A stretch of 64,000 nucleotides of DNA from Arthrobacter gandavensis (GTDB taxonomy: Bacteria; Actinomycetota; Actinomycetes; Actinomycetales; Micrococcaceae), in the NCBI RefSeq assembly GCF_009192735.1, contig NZ_VTFU01000001.1, forward strand, positions 806,001 to 870,000, given 5' to 3'. Below, piece after piece: positions 53,633 through 61,754 of this stretch. Within the stretch, counting starts at the first letter, position 1; every line of letters starts with the position of its first letter. The notes under the pieces were generated by a model. It had not been told where the DNA came from. It was given only the letters and a program-made list of their open reading frames with translations, and made no database searches. The translations under genes were made by a program, and so were the position numbers.

Positions 53633-54346
53633 CTAACTGATCTCTCTGGTTCTTGCCTCGTTCCCAACCACACGCCACCCTGGCAGCGCCTGGTCCAATC
53701 GTTTCGTTCTAGTCTTTGTCAAAATTCCGTTCCGCAGACAATAACGTTGGCGCTGCATCCACACGGCCAAGACCTTTTCCAGCGGTTCAACAGCAGTTTT
53801 ATAACGCGGATACCGGCCGTGTTCTGCAACAAACTTCTCCAGCTCTCCTACCCGTTGCTCCCACAGCGCGTCTTCACGCTCTTTTTTCGGCGGCGTCAAC
53901 CAGCCGGGTACATGCGCGTCCAGGAAAGACTTTCTGGATCCAGTAAGTTTGCCGGACCGGTACCGCTTCCGCTGGTGCTGCAGGAAGCTGTAGAGCTGCT
54001 GCTCTCCCTCGAGGTAGCCACGGGGGAACCTGCCGTGTACCCGTCTGAATTCAGCCAACTCTTCGGCGCGTTCCATCCAGAGGATTTTGGGGGTCGGTTT
54101 CTTCAGTCCTCCGGGCGGCAGCTTCGGGTGGTCGTGCAGCATCAGGCGTAGTCCGAAGCGCTCTGGTTTGGAGGAAACCTTGGCATGGATGTGTTCGTAC
54201 ACCTTCCTGTACGGCACCCTGCACAGTATGGCGATGCGGCGGGGATCCAGTCCTTTGGACCACATGTAGAACCACTCTTCACGGGACCAGTGCTGCGGGG
54301 TCCAGGACTCCGGTTCGGCGGGATTCATGGTTGAAGTGCTGGTCAT
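53633..54346 (-). CDS. Helicase-associated-domain protein with N-terminal HTH, copy 2
   Basis: A 237-residue protein starting at MTSTSTMNPAEPE. Residues 14-50 hold an HTH-like segment (LDPRRIAILCRVPYRKVYEHIH). Two HA repeats follow (ELAEFRRVHGRFPRGYLEGE with LYSFLQHQRKRYRSG, and ELEKFVAEHGRYPRYKTAVE with LAVWMQRQRYCLRNG). The first 90 bases of repeat 1 are closely similar at DNA level to 38840-38930. It looks like a DNA-binding protein detached from its helicase. Confidence 0.82.
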   Translation of the reverse strand: MTSTSTMNPAEPESWTPQHWSREEWFYMWSKGLDPRRIAILCRVPYRKVYEHIHAKVSSKPERFGLRLMLHDHPKLPPGGLKKPTPKILWMERAEELAEFRRVHGRFPRGYLEGEQQLYSFLQHQRKRYRSGKLTGSRKSFLDAHVPGWLTPPKKEREDALWEQRVGELEKFVAEHGRYPRYKTAVEPLEKVLAVWMQRQRYCLRNGILTKTRTKRLDQALPGWRVVGNEARTREIS

Positions 54347-54514
54347 AGCTGTAGCCAAACAAATATCGCACGGTTCCGCCACGGTAGATTCGTGTGTCGC
54401 GCTCCGTCTTGCGGCCAGGGATGAGCCCGCTAAAGAGGCCGTTAAAAAGGGTGGAAGCGGGGACACAGGTGGGTCGTGATTCAGGCCGTGAGGATTGGCT
54501 CTCCCTCCGTATGG

Positions 54515-55279
54515 TCAGTACATAGTGGCGCGGGCCCATAGCCGTTCGTCGTAGCGCCGAATCTTGACCATGCACTTGGTCTTTCCGGACTCAGCAGCTC
54601 GAAAGAACTCCTGATGGGCGTCCCTGTATTGCGCCGGAAGGACTCCGATCTCCTCACCCTGGAAAAAGAACTTGACCATGTTCTGGCCTTTGTACTTACC
54701 GGAAGGTGTCTCATCAAGGACAACAGCGGCCTGGATCTGCCGCTCTTCCATTCCCGCCAGTACGCGGCTCAGCTGGTCCTGATATTTGGCGAGCTGCTTG
54801 AACGTTGCCTGAATTGGTGGCTTATTGGCGTCGGCTATTCGACTGGCAGCTGGACCTAGCTGCACAGCCAACTCGTAAACGGTCGGCATATCCACGAATG
54901 TGAGGATCTCCCCGCGTTGATCCTTTTGAGCTGTAGCCGATGCTTGAACTGTCTGTCCGCCCTCGTTCGCAATATCAATCAGAGGGGCGTAATCGGCAGC
55001 TTGGCCTGCACTAAAGTATCCGATCTTGCGGCCCTTGTGCAGGACAGCAATAGCGTTCTTGTCGTGTGGGTTCGTTGGTTCGCGCCGGAGTTCCACGGTG
55101 AATCCCACGCCGGTAGGAACTCTCTGCGAGTCCTTGGGCACGTACTCGCCTCCGACAACGATTACACCCCTTTCACCGTTCAGGGATAAGACGCGACCCG
55201 GCGTCTGCTGTGGGAGGGCCGCTGTCTTTACGGCCTCGACGTTTTTTTTGATTTGGTTGATCTTTGCCCAAAAGCCCAT
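54515..55279 (-). CDS. HIRAN-domain protein
   Basis: A 254-residue protein. Residues 38-115 are a HIRAN domain (VVGGEYVPKDSQRVPTGVGF, LRREPTNPHDKNAIAVLHKG, KIGYFSAGQAADYAP), a fold that binds DNA ends in HLTF-like helicases and stalled-fork factors. An N-terminal Lys-rich helix precedes it. The C-terminal part (QDQLSRVLAGMEERQIQAAVV onward) may be a second, degenerate copy. A role in DNA repair or recombination of the element is inferred. Confidence 0.85.
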   Translation of the reverse strand: MGFWAKINQIKKNVEAVKTAALPQQTPGRVLSLNGERGVIVVGGEYVPKDSQRVPTGVGFTVELRREPTNPHDKNAIAVLHKGRKIGYFSAGQAADYAPLIDIANEGGQTVQASATAQKDQRGEILTFVDMPTVYELAVQLGPAASRIADANKPPIQATFKQLAKYQDQLSRVLAGMEERQIQAAVVLDETPSGKYKGQNMVKFFFQGEEIGVLPAQYRDAHQEFFRAAESGKTKCMVKIRRYDERLWARATMY

Positions 55280-55440
55280 AAATGTCCCGTTCCCCCGAGT
55301 GAGCTCTTACGGATCCTGACTGACTGGGCCAACAACGGCGACAGCCCAGCACCCTGGCTGACTTATCTATTTGTCTAAGCTTATGCGCCAGTCAATTGGC
55401 TCAGAGCCGAAGACCGCTGCTCAGACGGCCGTTAAAGGGT

Positions 55441-55474
55441 GGAAGCGGGAACCGCGCCAACGGTTCCCGCTTCC
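55441..55474 (-). terminator. Strong hairpin downstream of the plasmid maintenance genes
   Basis: A perfect 14-bp stem, GGAAGCGGGAACCG (55441-55454) and CGGTTCCCGCTTCC (55461-55474). Immediately left lies GGCCGTTAAAGGGTGG, which recurs at 54437-54461. No T-run on either side, but the stem is stable enough to end minus-strand transcription from the partition gene. Confidence 0.65.
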
Positions 55475-55505
55475 CTTACTGTCCTCCGCAACCAACGAAG
55501 GAAAT

Positions 55506-55763
55506 CTATAGTGGCTGGCGTCCCTCTTCTTTTAGGGTTCGCCGGCCCGGGCGGAGGGCACCGGCTTTGACCGGTGCCCATTTCCTGCCCCTGTTGTGTT
55601 TGCGCTGCAGCCTGCGCACTTCGCGCAGGGTTGCTGGTTCGATCAAGTCTGCCACGGATCGGTATCCTTCCGCGGCTCCGGCGGCCAGGAACGCGGCCCG
55701 GATCTGCTCTGAGTCCTCGATGGTGAAGTAGGGCGTAAATTGTGCCGGCTTCTTCTTGCTCAT
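55506..55763 (-). CDS. Small putative DNA-binding/partition protein
   Basis: An 85-residue protein. A short beta-like start (AQFTPYFTIEDSEQIRAAFLAAGAAEGYRSVADLIE) and a basic C-terminus (LREVRRLQRKHNRGRKWAPVKAG) resemble small ParB/centromere-binding or RHH proteins of actinobacterial plasmids. The neighbourhood with ssb supports plasmid maintenance. No ParA gene is in the window, so the pairing is unproven. Confidence 0.6.
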   Translation of the reverse strand: MSKKKPAQFTPYFTIEDSEQIRAAFLAAGAAEGYRSVADLIEPATLREVRRLQRKHNRGRKWAPVKAGALRPGRRTLKEEGRQPL

Positions 55764-55825
55764 CGGCGTGTTCTCCTACTGCCTTCGCCGGCTGTTTTGG
55801 ATGTCAGTGGATGCGGGCTGGGAAA

Positions 55826-56014
55826 TCAATGTTCCTGTACCTGCAGCCTCAGGTTCTCCGCTGCAGCTGCCCACTGCAGGAAAGGTGCCCCGGTGGCTTC
55901 GGTGGGATCCTCGCCGCGGGCCAGGAATTCTTCCCTGATGTATTCGAGTGCAGTGGAGAGCACGTAGATGTCATGCTCTCCACTGACGTCGAGTTCGATG
56001 AGTCTTTGGGCCAT
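55826..56014 (-). CDS. Small hypothetical protein, 62 aa
   Basis: The ATG at 56014 lies one base after the ssb stop. The peptide MAQRLIELDVSGEHDIYVL is followed by an acidic helix (ALEYIREEFLARGEDPTEA). No family is recognised. Operon position with ssb and nrdH suggests a plasmid maintenance role. Confidence 0.62.
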   Translation of the reverse strand: MAQRLIELDVSGEHDIYVLSTALEYIREEFLARGEDPTEATGAPFLQWAAAAENLRLQVQEH

Positions 56015-56015
56015 G

Positions 56016-56486
56016 TTAGGAGTTTGCCCAGCTTTCCCATGAGTTATCCGGGGCCTGTGCGGGTTCGCCGGCCGGTTGGTTCGCAGTATGGTGGTTGGCA
56101 GCGGCCGCTGCGGGTGCCGGCTTGCCGGAGCGGCTGATTTTCGCGGTCGCGTAGCGCAGCGATGCACCTATTTCCTCGATCTCGAACTCGATGACGGTGC
56201 GCTTCTCCCCTTCTTTGGTTTCGTAGCTGCGCGGCTTCAGTATGCCGCGGGCGACGACACGGGTTCCCTTGGCCAGGGATTCAGCGGCGTTTTCTGCCGC
56301 TTCGCGCCAGATGCTGCTGCGCAGGAACAGTGTTTCGCCATCTTTCCAATCGTTGGTTGCCCGGTCGAAGGTCCTGGGGGTGGAGGCAATGGTGAAGTTT
56401 GCGACTGCTGCGCCGTTGGGGGTGAAGCGCAGTTCGGGGTCGGTGGTGAGGTTTCCGATAACGGTGAGGGTGGTTTCGCCTGCCAT
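56016..56486 (-). CDS. ssb: Single-stranded DNA-binding protein
   Basis: A 156-residue OB-fold protein that coats single-stranded DNA in replication and repair. [30 protein letters not shown] is the first-strand signature. The Ala/Gln/Pro-rich tail ends in SWESWANS rather than the usual DDDIPF, so partner recruitment may be altered. AGGAAGC precedes the ATG at 56486. Probably the plasmid copy in addition to a chromosomal gene. Confidence 0.93.
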   Translation of the reverse strand: MAGETTLTVIGNLTTDPELRFTPNGAAVANFTIASTPRTFDRATNDWKDGETLFLRSSIWREAAENAAESLAKGTRVVARGILKPRSYETKEGEKRTVIEFEIEEIGASLRYATAKISRSGKPAPAAAAANHHTANQPAGEPAQAPDNSWESWANS

Positions 56487-56530
56487 GGTGATCAGCTTCC
56501 TTTGGTTAGGGTGGTGCTGCTTTTTATGGG

Positions 56531-56794
56531 TTAGTGCGCTTGTTCCAGCTTGATGAGTTCGTTGATCTTGTCCGGCCGCAACCCTGACCAGTGGTCTTCG
56601 GATCCGTCCTTTTCGTACACGACGACGGGTGCCTGGGCGTAGCCGAGTTCGTCGCTGATGTATTCCAGGGCTGTCGGGGTGGTGGTGATGTCTACGATCT
56701 GGGGATTAAGGCCGGCGTCCTTGAATTTGTCGATTGTCTTTCCGCAGCCGAAGCATCCGGGTTTGGTGTAGACGGTGATGGTCATGGCACTCAT
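56531..56794 (-). CDS. nrdH: NrdH-type glutaredoxin-like redoxin
   Basis: An 87-residue thioredoxin-fold protein. [17 protein letters not shown] places the redox pair at C14 and C17, and [15 protein letters not shown] has the cis-proline. NrdH donates electrons to class Ib ribonucleotide reductase. The C-terminal WSGLRPDKI fits the family. No nrdE/F is adjacent; it heads the operon with ssb. The ATG at 56794 or the internal ATG at 56785 may start it. Confidence 0.93.
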   Translation of the reverse strand: MSAMTITVYTKPGCFGCGKTIDKFKDAGLNPQIVDITTTPTALEYISDELGYAQAPVVVYEKDGSEDHWSGLRPDKINELIKLEQAH

Positions 56795-56858
56795 TCCTCA
56801 GGTTTCGTGTTCCGGATGGATAAAGATTCCCTGGCTTTCCTGCTACTTCTATTATTCT

Positions 56859-56876
56859 TTTATTCAGATGAATAAA
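56859..56876. promoter_or_regulatory. TTTATTCA-GA-TGAATAAA palindrome
   Basis: A perfect 8-base inverted repeat in the AT-rich DNA upstream of nrdH/ssb. It could be an operator or a partition/replication site of the plasmid module. Confidence 0.45.
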
Positions 56877-57159
56877 CAAGGGTTTTACCGCTAAATCTAG
56901 GGGTTTTTGGGTCTTTTTCTGTACCGGTCAGAGGATGATTTGTTTGTATCGCTCACCCTTTCAAAAGCTAAATTTCCGGCTGATAGAAAGGTCCGTCCAG
57001 ATAGTTCGGATTCGTCCAAAGAATGCATTTTCTCCGGGCCTGCTGTATGCGGTGGTGTGTTGCCCTGGCAGTTGGCTCCCTCCCCCGTTGTTTTTTGCTG
57101 CTGGCGAGCTCGCTCGCTTGTTCCCGACGTAGCAGTGCTCAATGCCGGAGGCACAAAAG

Positions 57160-57209
57160 CCGTCCGGGTGTGGGAGGAAATAAGCGGAGCGCCGATGGCA
57201 CCCGGACGG
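57160..57209 (+). terminator. Long-loop hairpin with short T-run
   Basis: CCGTCCGGGTG (57160-57170) pairs with CACCCGGACGG (57199-57209), then TTT. A 28-base purine-rich loop separates the arms. It may be an RNA structure or terminator rather than part of a gene. Confidence 0.5.
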
Positions 57210-57356
57210 TTTGCGGCCGGCCTTAGCCGGTTTTCGCTGCGGAGCGGGAACGCATAATCCGCAGGACAGCAGCAAAAAACGTCGTAGACACATCAGGTCC
57301 GGGGCAAAAGGCAGGCCCAGCTGCTGTCTGAGACTTGCAGCCGGAAAGATGACAAT

Positions 57357-57387
57357 CGACGACGGCGATGGGTGGCCGCCGTCGTCG
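57357..57387. terminator. Terminator-like hairpin before the nitroreductase gene
   Basis: CGACGACGGCG (57357-57367) pairs with CGCCGTCGTCG (57377-57387), followed by TCGTTTAAG. It lies just beyond the stop of the minus-strand nitroreductase gene and probably ends its transcript. Confidence 0.6.
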
Positions 57388-57410
57388 TCGTTTAAGTGTT
57401 GCGGAGAAAG

Positions 57411-58037
57411 CTAGACGGTAGCGGTTACGAAGTCGTAGTCCAGACGGGGCAGCCGGGGGTGCCAGGCATTCTCACCGGGCTTGCCAATGTTGACCACCAT
57501 GAAGGTGCGCCTGTTGTGGCCGGCGTGGAACTCGGCATCAATCCCTGCTGCGTCGATGCCGCCCATGGGCCCGGCGGCCAGGCCCACCGCACGCACCGCC
57601 ATGATGAAGTACGCAGCCTGCATGTGTCCGTTGTTAGTGCCCATGACGGCCCGCAGCTCATCCTGGCCGTCGAACATGGCCTTGCGCTCGGCCGCGTGCG
57701 GCAGGAATACGGGGAACTGCTCATGCCACTCGGTGTCGAAGCTGAGGACCGCCACCATGGGGGCAGCAGCTGTCTTGGCCCTGTTTCCTTCCGCCATGTG
57801 CCGGACGAGCCGTTCCCGCGCTTCGGCGGAACGGACCCACGTGATCCGCAGGGGCTGGATGTTCATGGCGGTGGGACCGAACTTGGTCAGCTCATAGATG
57901 GCCCGCAGCTGTTCGTCAGTCACCGGTTCATCGGTGAAAGTGTTGGCCGTGCGGGCCTCGCGGAAAAAGAGGTCCAGGGCGTCGGCATCAAGGATGTATT
58001 CGGTGGTCGGGTTCTCGGTGGTGCTGTCAATGCTCAC
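57411..58037 (-). CDS. Nitroreductase family protein, malonic semialdehyde reductase-like
   Basis: A 208-residue FMN flavoprotein. FREARTANTFTDEPVTDEQL, KFGPTAMNIQPLRITWVR and AAYFIMAVRAVGLAAGPMGG correspond to the RutE-type nitroreductase group, which reduces malonic semialdehyde to 3-hydroxypropionate in pyrimidine breakdown. No other rut genes are adjacent, so the substrate may differ. It is the first chromosome-like gene right of the accessory region. Confidence 0.92.
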   Translation of the reverse strand: MSIDSTTENPTTEYILDADALDLFFREARTANTFTDEPVTDEQLRAIYELTKFGPTAMNIQPLRITWVRSAEARERLVRHMAEGNRAKTAAAPMVAVLSFDTEWHEQFPVFLPHAAERKAMFDGQDELRAVMGTNNGHMQAAYFIMAVRAVGLAAGPMGGIDAAGIDAEFHAGHNRRTFMVVNIGKPGENAWHPRLPRLDYDFVTATV

Positions 58038-58280
58038 GTGGTTGGACTCTCTTGTGCCGGGGAAAGGGGGAACAGTTTATCCCACAGCAACCGGGGGCTC
58101 GTTCCGTGATTCGCGCCGATTACCGAGCCGGGACTTTTCTGGCCGCTCACAGGGGCTTGGAAAGCCCCGCCCCGGTGACCTGAGACCCGCGCCGAGTAAA
58201 CTGGAACTTCACCAATCCCGCAGATCGGGACCGTTCCGTCCGATCCGTCCTGCGGATATCGTTTGGTCGGAGGTAGCGCT

Positions 58281-58772
58281 TTGCCACTTTCCAAGGGCCA
58301 GATCCTGGTCCATCCCCATCATGGCCCCGCCGTCGTCGACTCGTTCCAGATCCATCCGCGCCTGAAGAGGGAATGCGTTGTCCTCGAGGTGCAGTCCTCC
58401 CACCTCATGGTCTGGGTTCCCGTGGACCAGATCGACCGCGTCGGCCTGCGGCCGGTCCTGGATCCGGCCGGGTTGGAAGCCCTTTTCCAGGTCCTGAGAG
58501 CACCCGCCGAGCAGGAGGACGCCCAATGGTCCAGGCGCTTTAAGGACAACACCGAAAAACTCGCCACCGGAGATCCCCTGGTGATTGCCGCCGTCGTCCG
58601 CAATCTCATGCTCAGGAACGCCGGAACCGGGCTCTCCCAAGCGGAACGGGACATGCTGCGGCAGGCGCGCAAGCCGCTGCTGACCGAGATTTCGCTCGCT
58701 TTGGGGATTTCCGAGGACGACGCCGGCGTGCAGCTGGACGGCCTGTGGCCGCCGTTTCGGGCGCTTGCGTAG
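58281..58772 (+). CDS. CarD-like transcription factor
   Basis: A 163-residue protein. The N-terminal KGQILVHPHHGPAVVDSFQIHP with LEVQSSHLMVWVPVDQIDRVGLRPV fits a CarD/CdnL RNA-polymerase-interacting Tudor-like domain. A helical C-terminal DNA-contacting domain follows (residues 80-160). The TTG start at 58281 is chosen because GGAGGT lies six bases upstream; a TTG at 58263 lacks one. A strong terminator follows. Confidence 0.85.
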   Translation: MPLSKGQILVHPHHGPAVVDSFQIHPRLKRECVVLEVQSSHLMVWVPVDQIDRVGLRPVLDPAGLEALFQVLRAPAEQEDAQWSRRFKDNTEKLATGDPLVIAAVVRNLMLRNAGTGLSQAERDMLRQARKPLLTEISLALGISEDDAGVQLDGLWPPFRALA

Positions 58773-58800
58773 GAGCTGTTGAGGCATCACGGCATGCAAG

Positions 58801-58838
58801 AAAGGGCCGGCCGAAGCTTGCGCTTCGACCGGCCCTTT
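58801..58838. terminator. Rho-independent terminator, bidirectional
   Basis: AAAGGGCCGG-C-CGAAGC pairs with GCTTCG-A-CCGGCCCTTT across a small loop, 16 pairs plus one mismatch. Runs of A and T at either end serve the CarD-like gene and the convergent glpD gene. Confidence 0.9.
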
Positions 58839-58867
58839 CCTAGCTGCTCTTAGGTAACCGCTGCTGC

Positions 58868-60604
58868 CTAGACCGCAGCGGGGATCTTCATGCCGTGCAT
58901 GGTGACCAGCAGGTCACGCGCGGACTCGACCTGGCGGCGGGTTTCCGCCTCGTCCCAGCCGAGCTGCGGTGCGAGCAGTTCAGCCATCTCATTGAGCATG
59001 GCTTCCGTGACCAGGCCGCGGAAGGCCAGCGACGTGCGGCGGATCAGGACGTCGGCCAGACGGGTGATCTGCTCGTTCTGAACCATGTAGGTCAGTTCGC
59101 GGGTGCTGATCTCGTTGGTGGAGGCCAGCAGCTGGTCTCCGCCCTGGGCAAGGAACGCCAACACGTCGGTGGCGCGGGTGCCGTAGCGGGTCAGCAGCAC
59201 GCGGACGCGGTCACGGTCGGCAACCTCGTTGGCGGTGCGGTTGATCCACAGGCGTTCCTCAGCCTCGGTGCTCGGGAAGTCCTTGCCGCCGCCGATCTGA
59301 AGCTCCGACGTCGTCGTCTTCCGCGGCATGCCCAGTGCGGTCATGGCCTCGGAGGCGAGGGTCTCGGACAGGGCGCGGAACGTGGTCCATTTGCCGCCCA
59401 CGAGGGACAGAGTGGTGACGTTCTTGCCGCCGCGGCGGTCATTGCGCTTTTCGATCCGGTAATCGCGGGAAACGAAGCCCGGCTGCGTGTCATCGTGCTT
59501 GGGCAGCGGGCGGACACCGGAGAACGTGTACACGATGTGATCGCGGCGCACGTCGATGGTCGGGAACACATGGGCGACGAGCTCGAAGAAGTACTCGATC
59601 TCTTCGTCGGTGCAGACCGATGCCTCGTTGATGTCGGCGTCGATGTCGGTTGTGCCCACCAGCACGCGGTCACCCATCGGGTAGATGAGGACGATGCGGC
59701 CGTCGGTGTGCTCAAAGAACAGTTCCCGGCCGGCGCAGGCTTCGAGCAGCTCCGGGTGGTCCAGCACAATGTGCGATCCCTTGGTGCCGCCCATGAAGGA
59801 GGTGCGCTTTCCGAAGGAGTCGTTGGTCTCGTCGACCCAGGCGCCGGTGGCGTTGATGACAACGTCAGCCTCGAACAGGAATTCCTCGCCGGTCAGCTCG
59901 TCGCGCAGCATGGTGCCGGCGTCGGTGGTTCCCACGGCTGAAACGTAGTTGCTGGCCCGGGACTGCTTGTTGGCCTCGAGGCCGTCGCGCAGCACGTCCA
60001 GGGTCAGGCGCTCGGGGTTGTGCACGGAGGCGTCAAAGTACGTGGCGGTGTACTTGACGTCGGAGCGCAGCTTGGGCAGTTCCTGCAGGGACTTCTTCTT
60101 GCCGACGAAGTTGTGGCGGGGAGCCACGCGGCCGCCCCGGGAGAAGAAGTCGTACATCAGCAGGCCGGCCTTGATGAGCACTGCGCCGCGTTCGGTGTGC
60201 TTGCCCTGCTTGTGCGTCAGGAAGCGCAGCGGGGCCGCGGTGATGCCCGAGAACGTGCTGGTGATCGGGATGGTGGTCTGCAGCGGCTTCACGTAGTGCG
60301 GAGCCAGCCGGAGCAGCGCATTGCGCTCGACGACGGACTCATGCACCAGGCGGAACTCGCCGTTTTCCAGGTAGCGGATACCGCCGTGGATCATGTGGGA
60401 GGAAGCACCGGAGGCCCCCTGGCAGTAGTCTCCACGCTCGACCAGGGCAACGTCCACGCCCTGCAGCGACAGGTCCCTGAAGGTACCTACGCCATTAATG
60501 CCGCCGCCAACGATCAGCACTGAGGCCCGGGGGCGGTCCTTCAGCTGCTGAACCACCGGGCGGGCGGCGGTTTTTCCCTGTGCGGGATTCACGGAATTGT
60601 CCAC
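58868..60604 (-). CDS. glpD: Glycerol-3-phosphate dehydrogenase/oxidase (FAD)
   Basis: A 578-residue membrane-associated flavoenzyme oxidising glycerol-3-phosphate to dihydroxyacetone phosphate. SVLIVGGGINGVGTFRDLSL is the FAD motif, GGIRYLENGEFRLVHESVVE the family block, and DTDIDADINEAS-like sequence lies in the active-site region. The GTG at 60604 has TGGAGA at good spacing. An ATG at 60640, with GGAGGA almost touching it, would add 12 residues. Divergent from a SorC-type regulator. Confidence 0.93.
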   Translation of the reverse strand: MDNSVNPAQGKTAARPVVQQLKDRPRASVLIVGGGINGVGTFRDLSLQGVDVALVERGDYCQGASGASSHMIHGGIRYLENGEFRLVHESVVERNALLRLAPHYVKPLQTTIPITSTFSGITAAPLRFLTHKQGKHTERGAVLIKAGLLMYDFFSRGGRVAPRHNFVGKKKSLQELPKLRSDVKYTATYFDASVHNPERLTLDVLRDGLEANKQSRASNYVSAVGTTDAGTMLRDELTGEEFLFEADVVINATGAWVDETNDSFGKRTSFMGGTKGSHIVLDHPELLEACAGRELFFEHTDGRIVLIYPMGDRVLVGTTDIDADINEASVCTDEEIEYFFELVAHVFPTIDVRRDHIVYTFSGVRPLPKHDDTQPGFVSRDYRIEKRNDRRGGKNVTTLSLVGGKWTTFRALSETLASEAMTALGMPRKTTTSELQIGGGKDFPSTEAEERLWINRTANEVADRDRVRVLLTRYGTRATDVLAFLAQGGDQLLASTNEISTRELTYMVQNEQITRLADVLIRRTSLAFRGLVTEAMLNEMAELLAPQLGWDEAETRRQVESARDLLVTMHGMKIPAAV

Positions 60605-60682
60605 GACTATCTCCAAACGCTTCTGTGGCGGCTTTGCCATTCCTCCAATGTTCGAAGCCGTGAGCCCTTTGGATCGAGCCGA

Positions 60683-60696
60683 TGCACAAACGTGCA
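60683..60696. promoter_or_regulatory. TGCAC-N4-GTGCA operator between glpD and its regulator
   Basis: A perfect 5-base inverted repeat with an AAAC spacer sits between the divergent glpD and SorC-type genes, just upstream of CATAAT (60703-60708), a possible -10 box of the regulator. The regulator is the likely ligand. Confidence 0.6.
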
Positions 60697-60746
60697 CGCT
60701 GGCATAATGGATGCATGAGCAACTCAGCGGTATCAGCGGAGCGAAA

Positions 60747-61754
60747 GTGAACAAAGGTGTCAGCCGGACGGGGAAACAGTCCGGCGCGGCGGCAGTCCGC
60801 GCTGAGCCGGAGACCCGGACCAGGGATGCGCTTCGGGCGGCGCAGATGTACTACCTGCAGAACCTGACCATGGAAGCCATCGCCCGTGAGCTGCGGATTT
60901 CCCGTTCGACGGTGTCCCGCCTGCTCTCCCACGCGCGGACCACCGGGCTGGTGGAGATCAAGATCCAGAGTGCCGCGGACCGGGCGCCGGCGCTGGAAAA
61001 GGAAATCAGCTCACGGTTTGGCATCCACGCAAAAGTGGTTCCGGTTGCCGAAGGGGTCTCCCCCGCGCAGATCCTGCAGCGGGTAGCCGTTCAGGCGGCC
61101 CACCTGATTAATCCGCTGATCGATTCGGATGCGATTGTCGGGGTTGCCTGGGGCTCCACCCTGACTGCCGTGAGCCAGCACCTGTCGGTGAAAAACACAC
61201 ACGACAGCACAATCGTGCAAATGAACGGAGCCGGCAACTTCCGGACCTCCGGCATCACGTACGCCAGCGAGATCCTGCAGCGGTTCGGCCATGCCTACGG
61301 TGCCCGCGTGGTGCAGTTTCCGGTGCCGGCCTTCTTCGACCACAAGGAAACCAAAGAAGCGATGTGGCGCGAACGGCCGGTGAAACGCGTGCTGGATCTG
61401 CAGGCCCGGATGAACACCGCCATTTTTGGCGTGGGCTCCATGGAGGCGGGCGTGCCCAGCCACGTCTACAACGGCGCCTACCTGGATGAGGAGGATCTGG
61501 ACGACCTGATGGCCGAGGAAGTGGTGGGCGACGTCGCCACCATGTTCTACCGCGCCGACGGCACCTGGGACGGCATTGGGCTCAATGAACGCAGCACCGG
61601 CCCCGACCTGGATGTGCTGCGCCTGGTGCCGCGGCGGATCTGCGTGGTGGCCGGCGAGGCGAAAACCACCAGCCTGCTCGGCGCGCTGCGGGCGGGCCTG
61701 GTCACGGATTTGATCCTCGATGAGAACTCCGCCCGCAGGCTGGCATCCAGCTAG
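60747..61754 (+). CDS. SorC/DeoR-type sugar-binding regulator
   Basis: A 335-residue repressor. The HTH QMYYLQNLTMEAIARELRISRSTVSRLLSHAR is followed by a sugar-phosphate-isomerase-like effector domain (GVAWGSTLTAVSQHL, then FGVGSMEAGVPSHVYNGAYL). A GTG at 60747 has GGAG upstream; an ATG at 60711 would add 12 residues. It is divergent from glpD and probably controls it in response to a phosphorylated triose or polyol. Confidence 0.92.
   Translation: MNKGVSRTGKQSGAAAVRAEPETRTRDALRAAQMYYLQNLTMEAIARELRISRSTVSRLLSHARTTGLVEIKIQSAADRAPALEKEISSRFGIHAKVVPVAEGVSPAQILQRVAVQAAHLINPLIDSDAIVGVAWGSTLTAVSQHLSVKNTHDSTIVQMNGAGNFRTSGITYASEILQRFGHAYGARVVQFPVPAFFDHKETKEAMWRERPVKRVLDLQARMNTAIFGVGSMEAGVPSHVYNGAYLDEEDLDDLMAEEVVGDVATMFYRADGTWDGIGLNERSTGPDLDVLRLVPRRICVVAGEAKTTSLLGALRAGLVTDLILDENSARRLASS

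Larger units (their letters stand above)
56795..57410. other. 616-bp AT-rich to GC-rich gap at the right edge of the accessory region
   Basis: No gene is supported. The left half is AT-rich (56845-56985) and holds a palindrome at 56859-56876; it may contain the ssb/nrdH promoter, an origin or a partition site. A 32-base loop hairpin with an 11-bp stem lies at 57160-57209 and a second hairpin at 57357-57387. No tRNA-like sequence was found. Confidence 0.55.
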
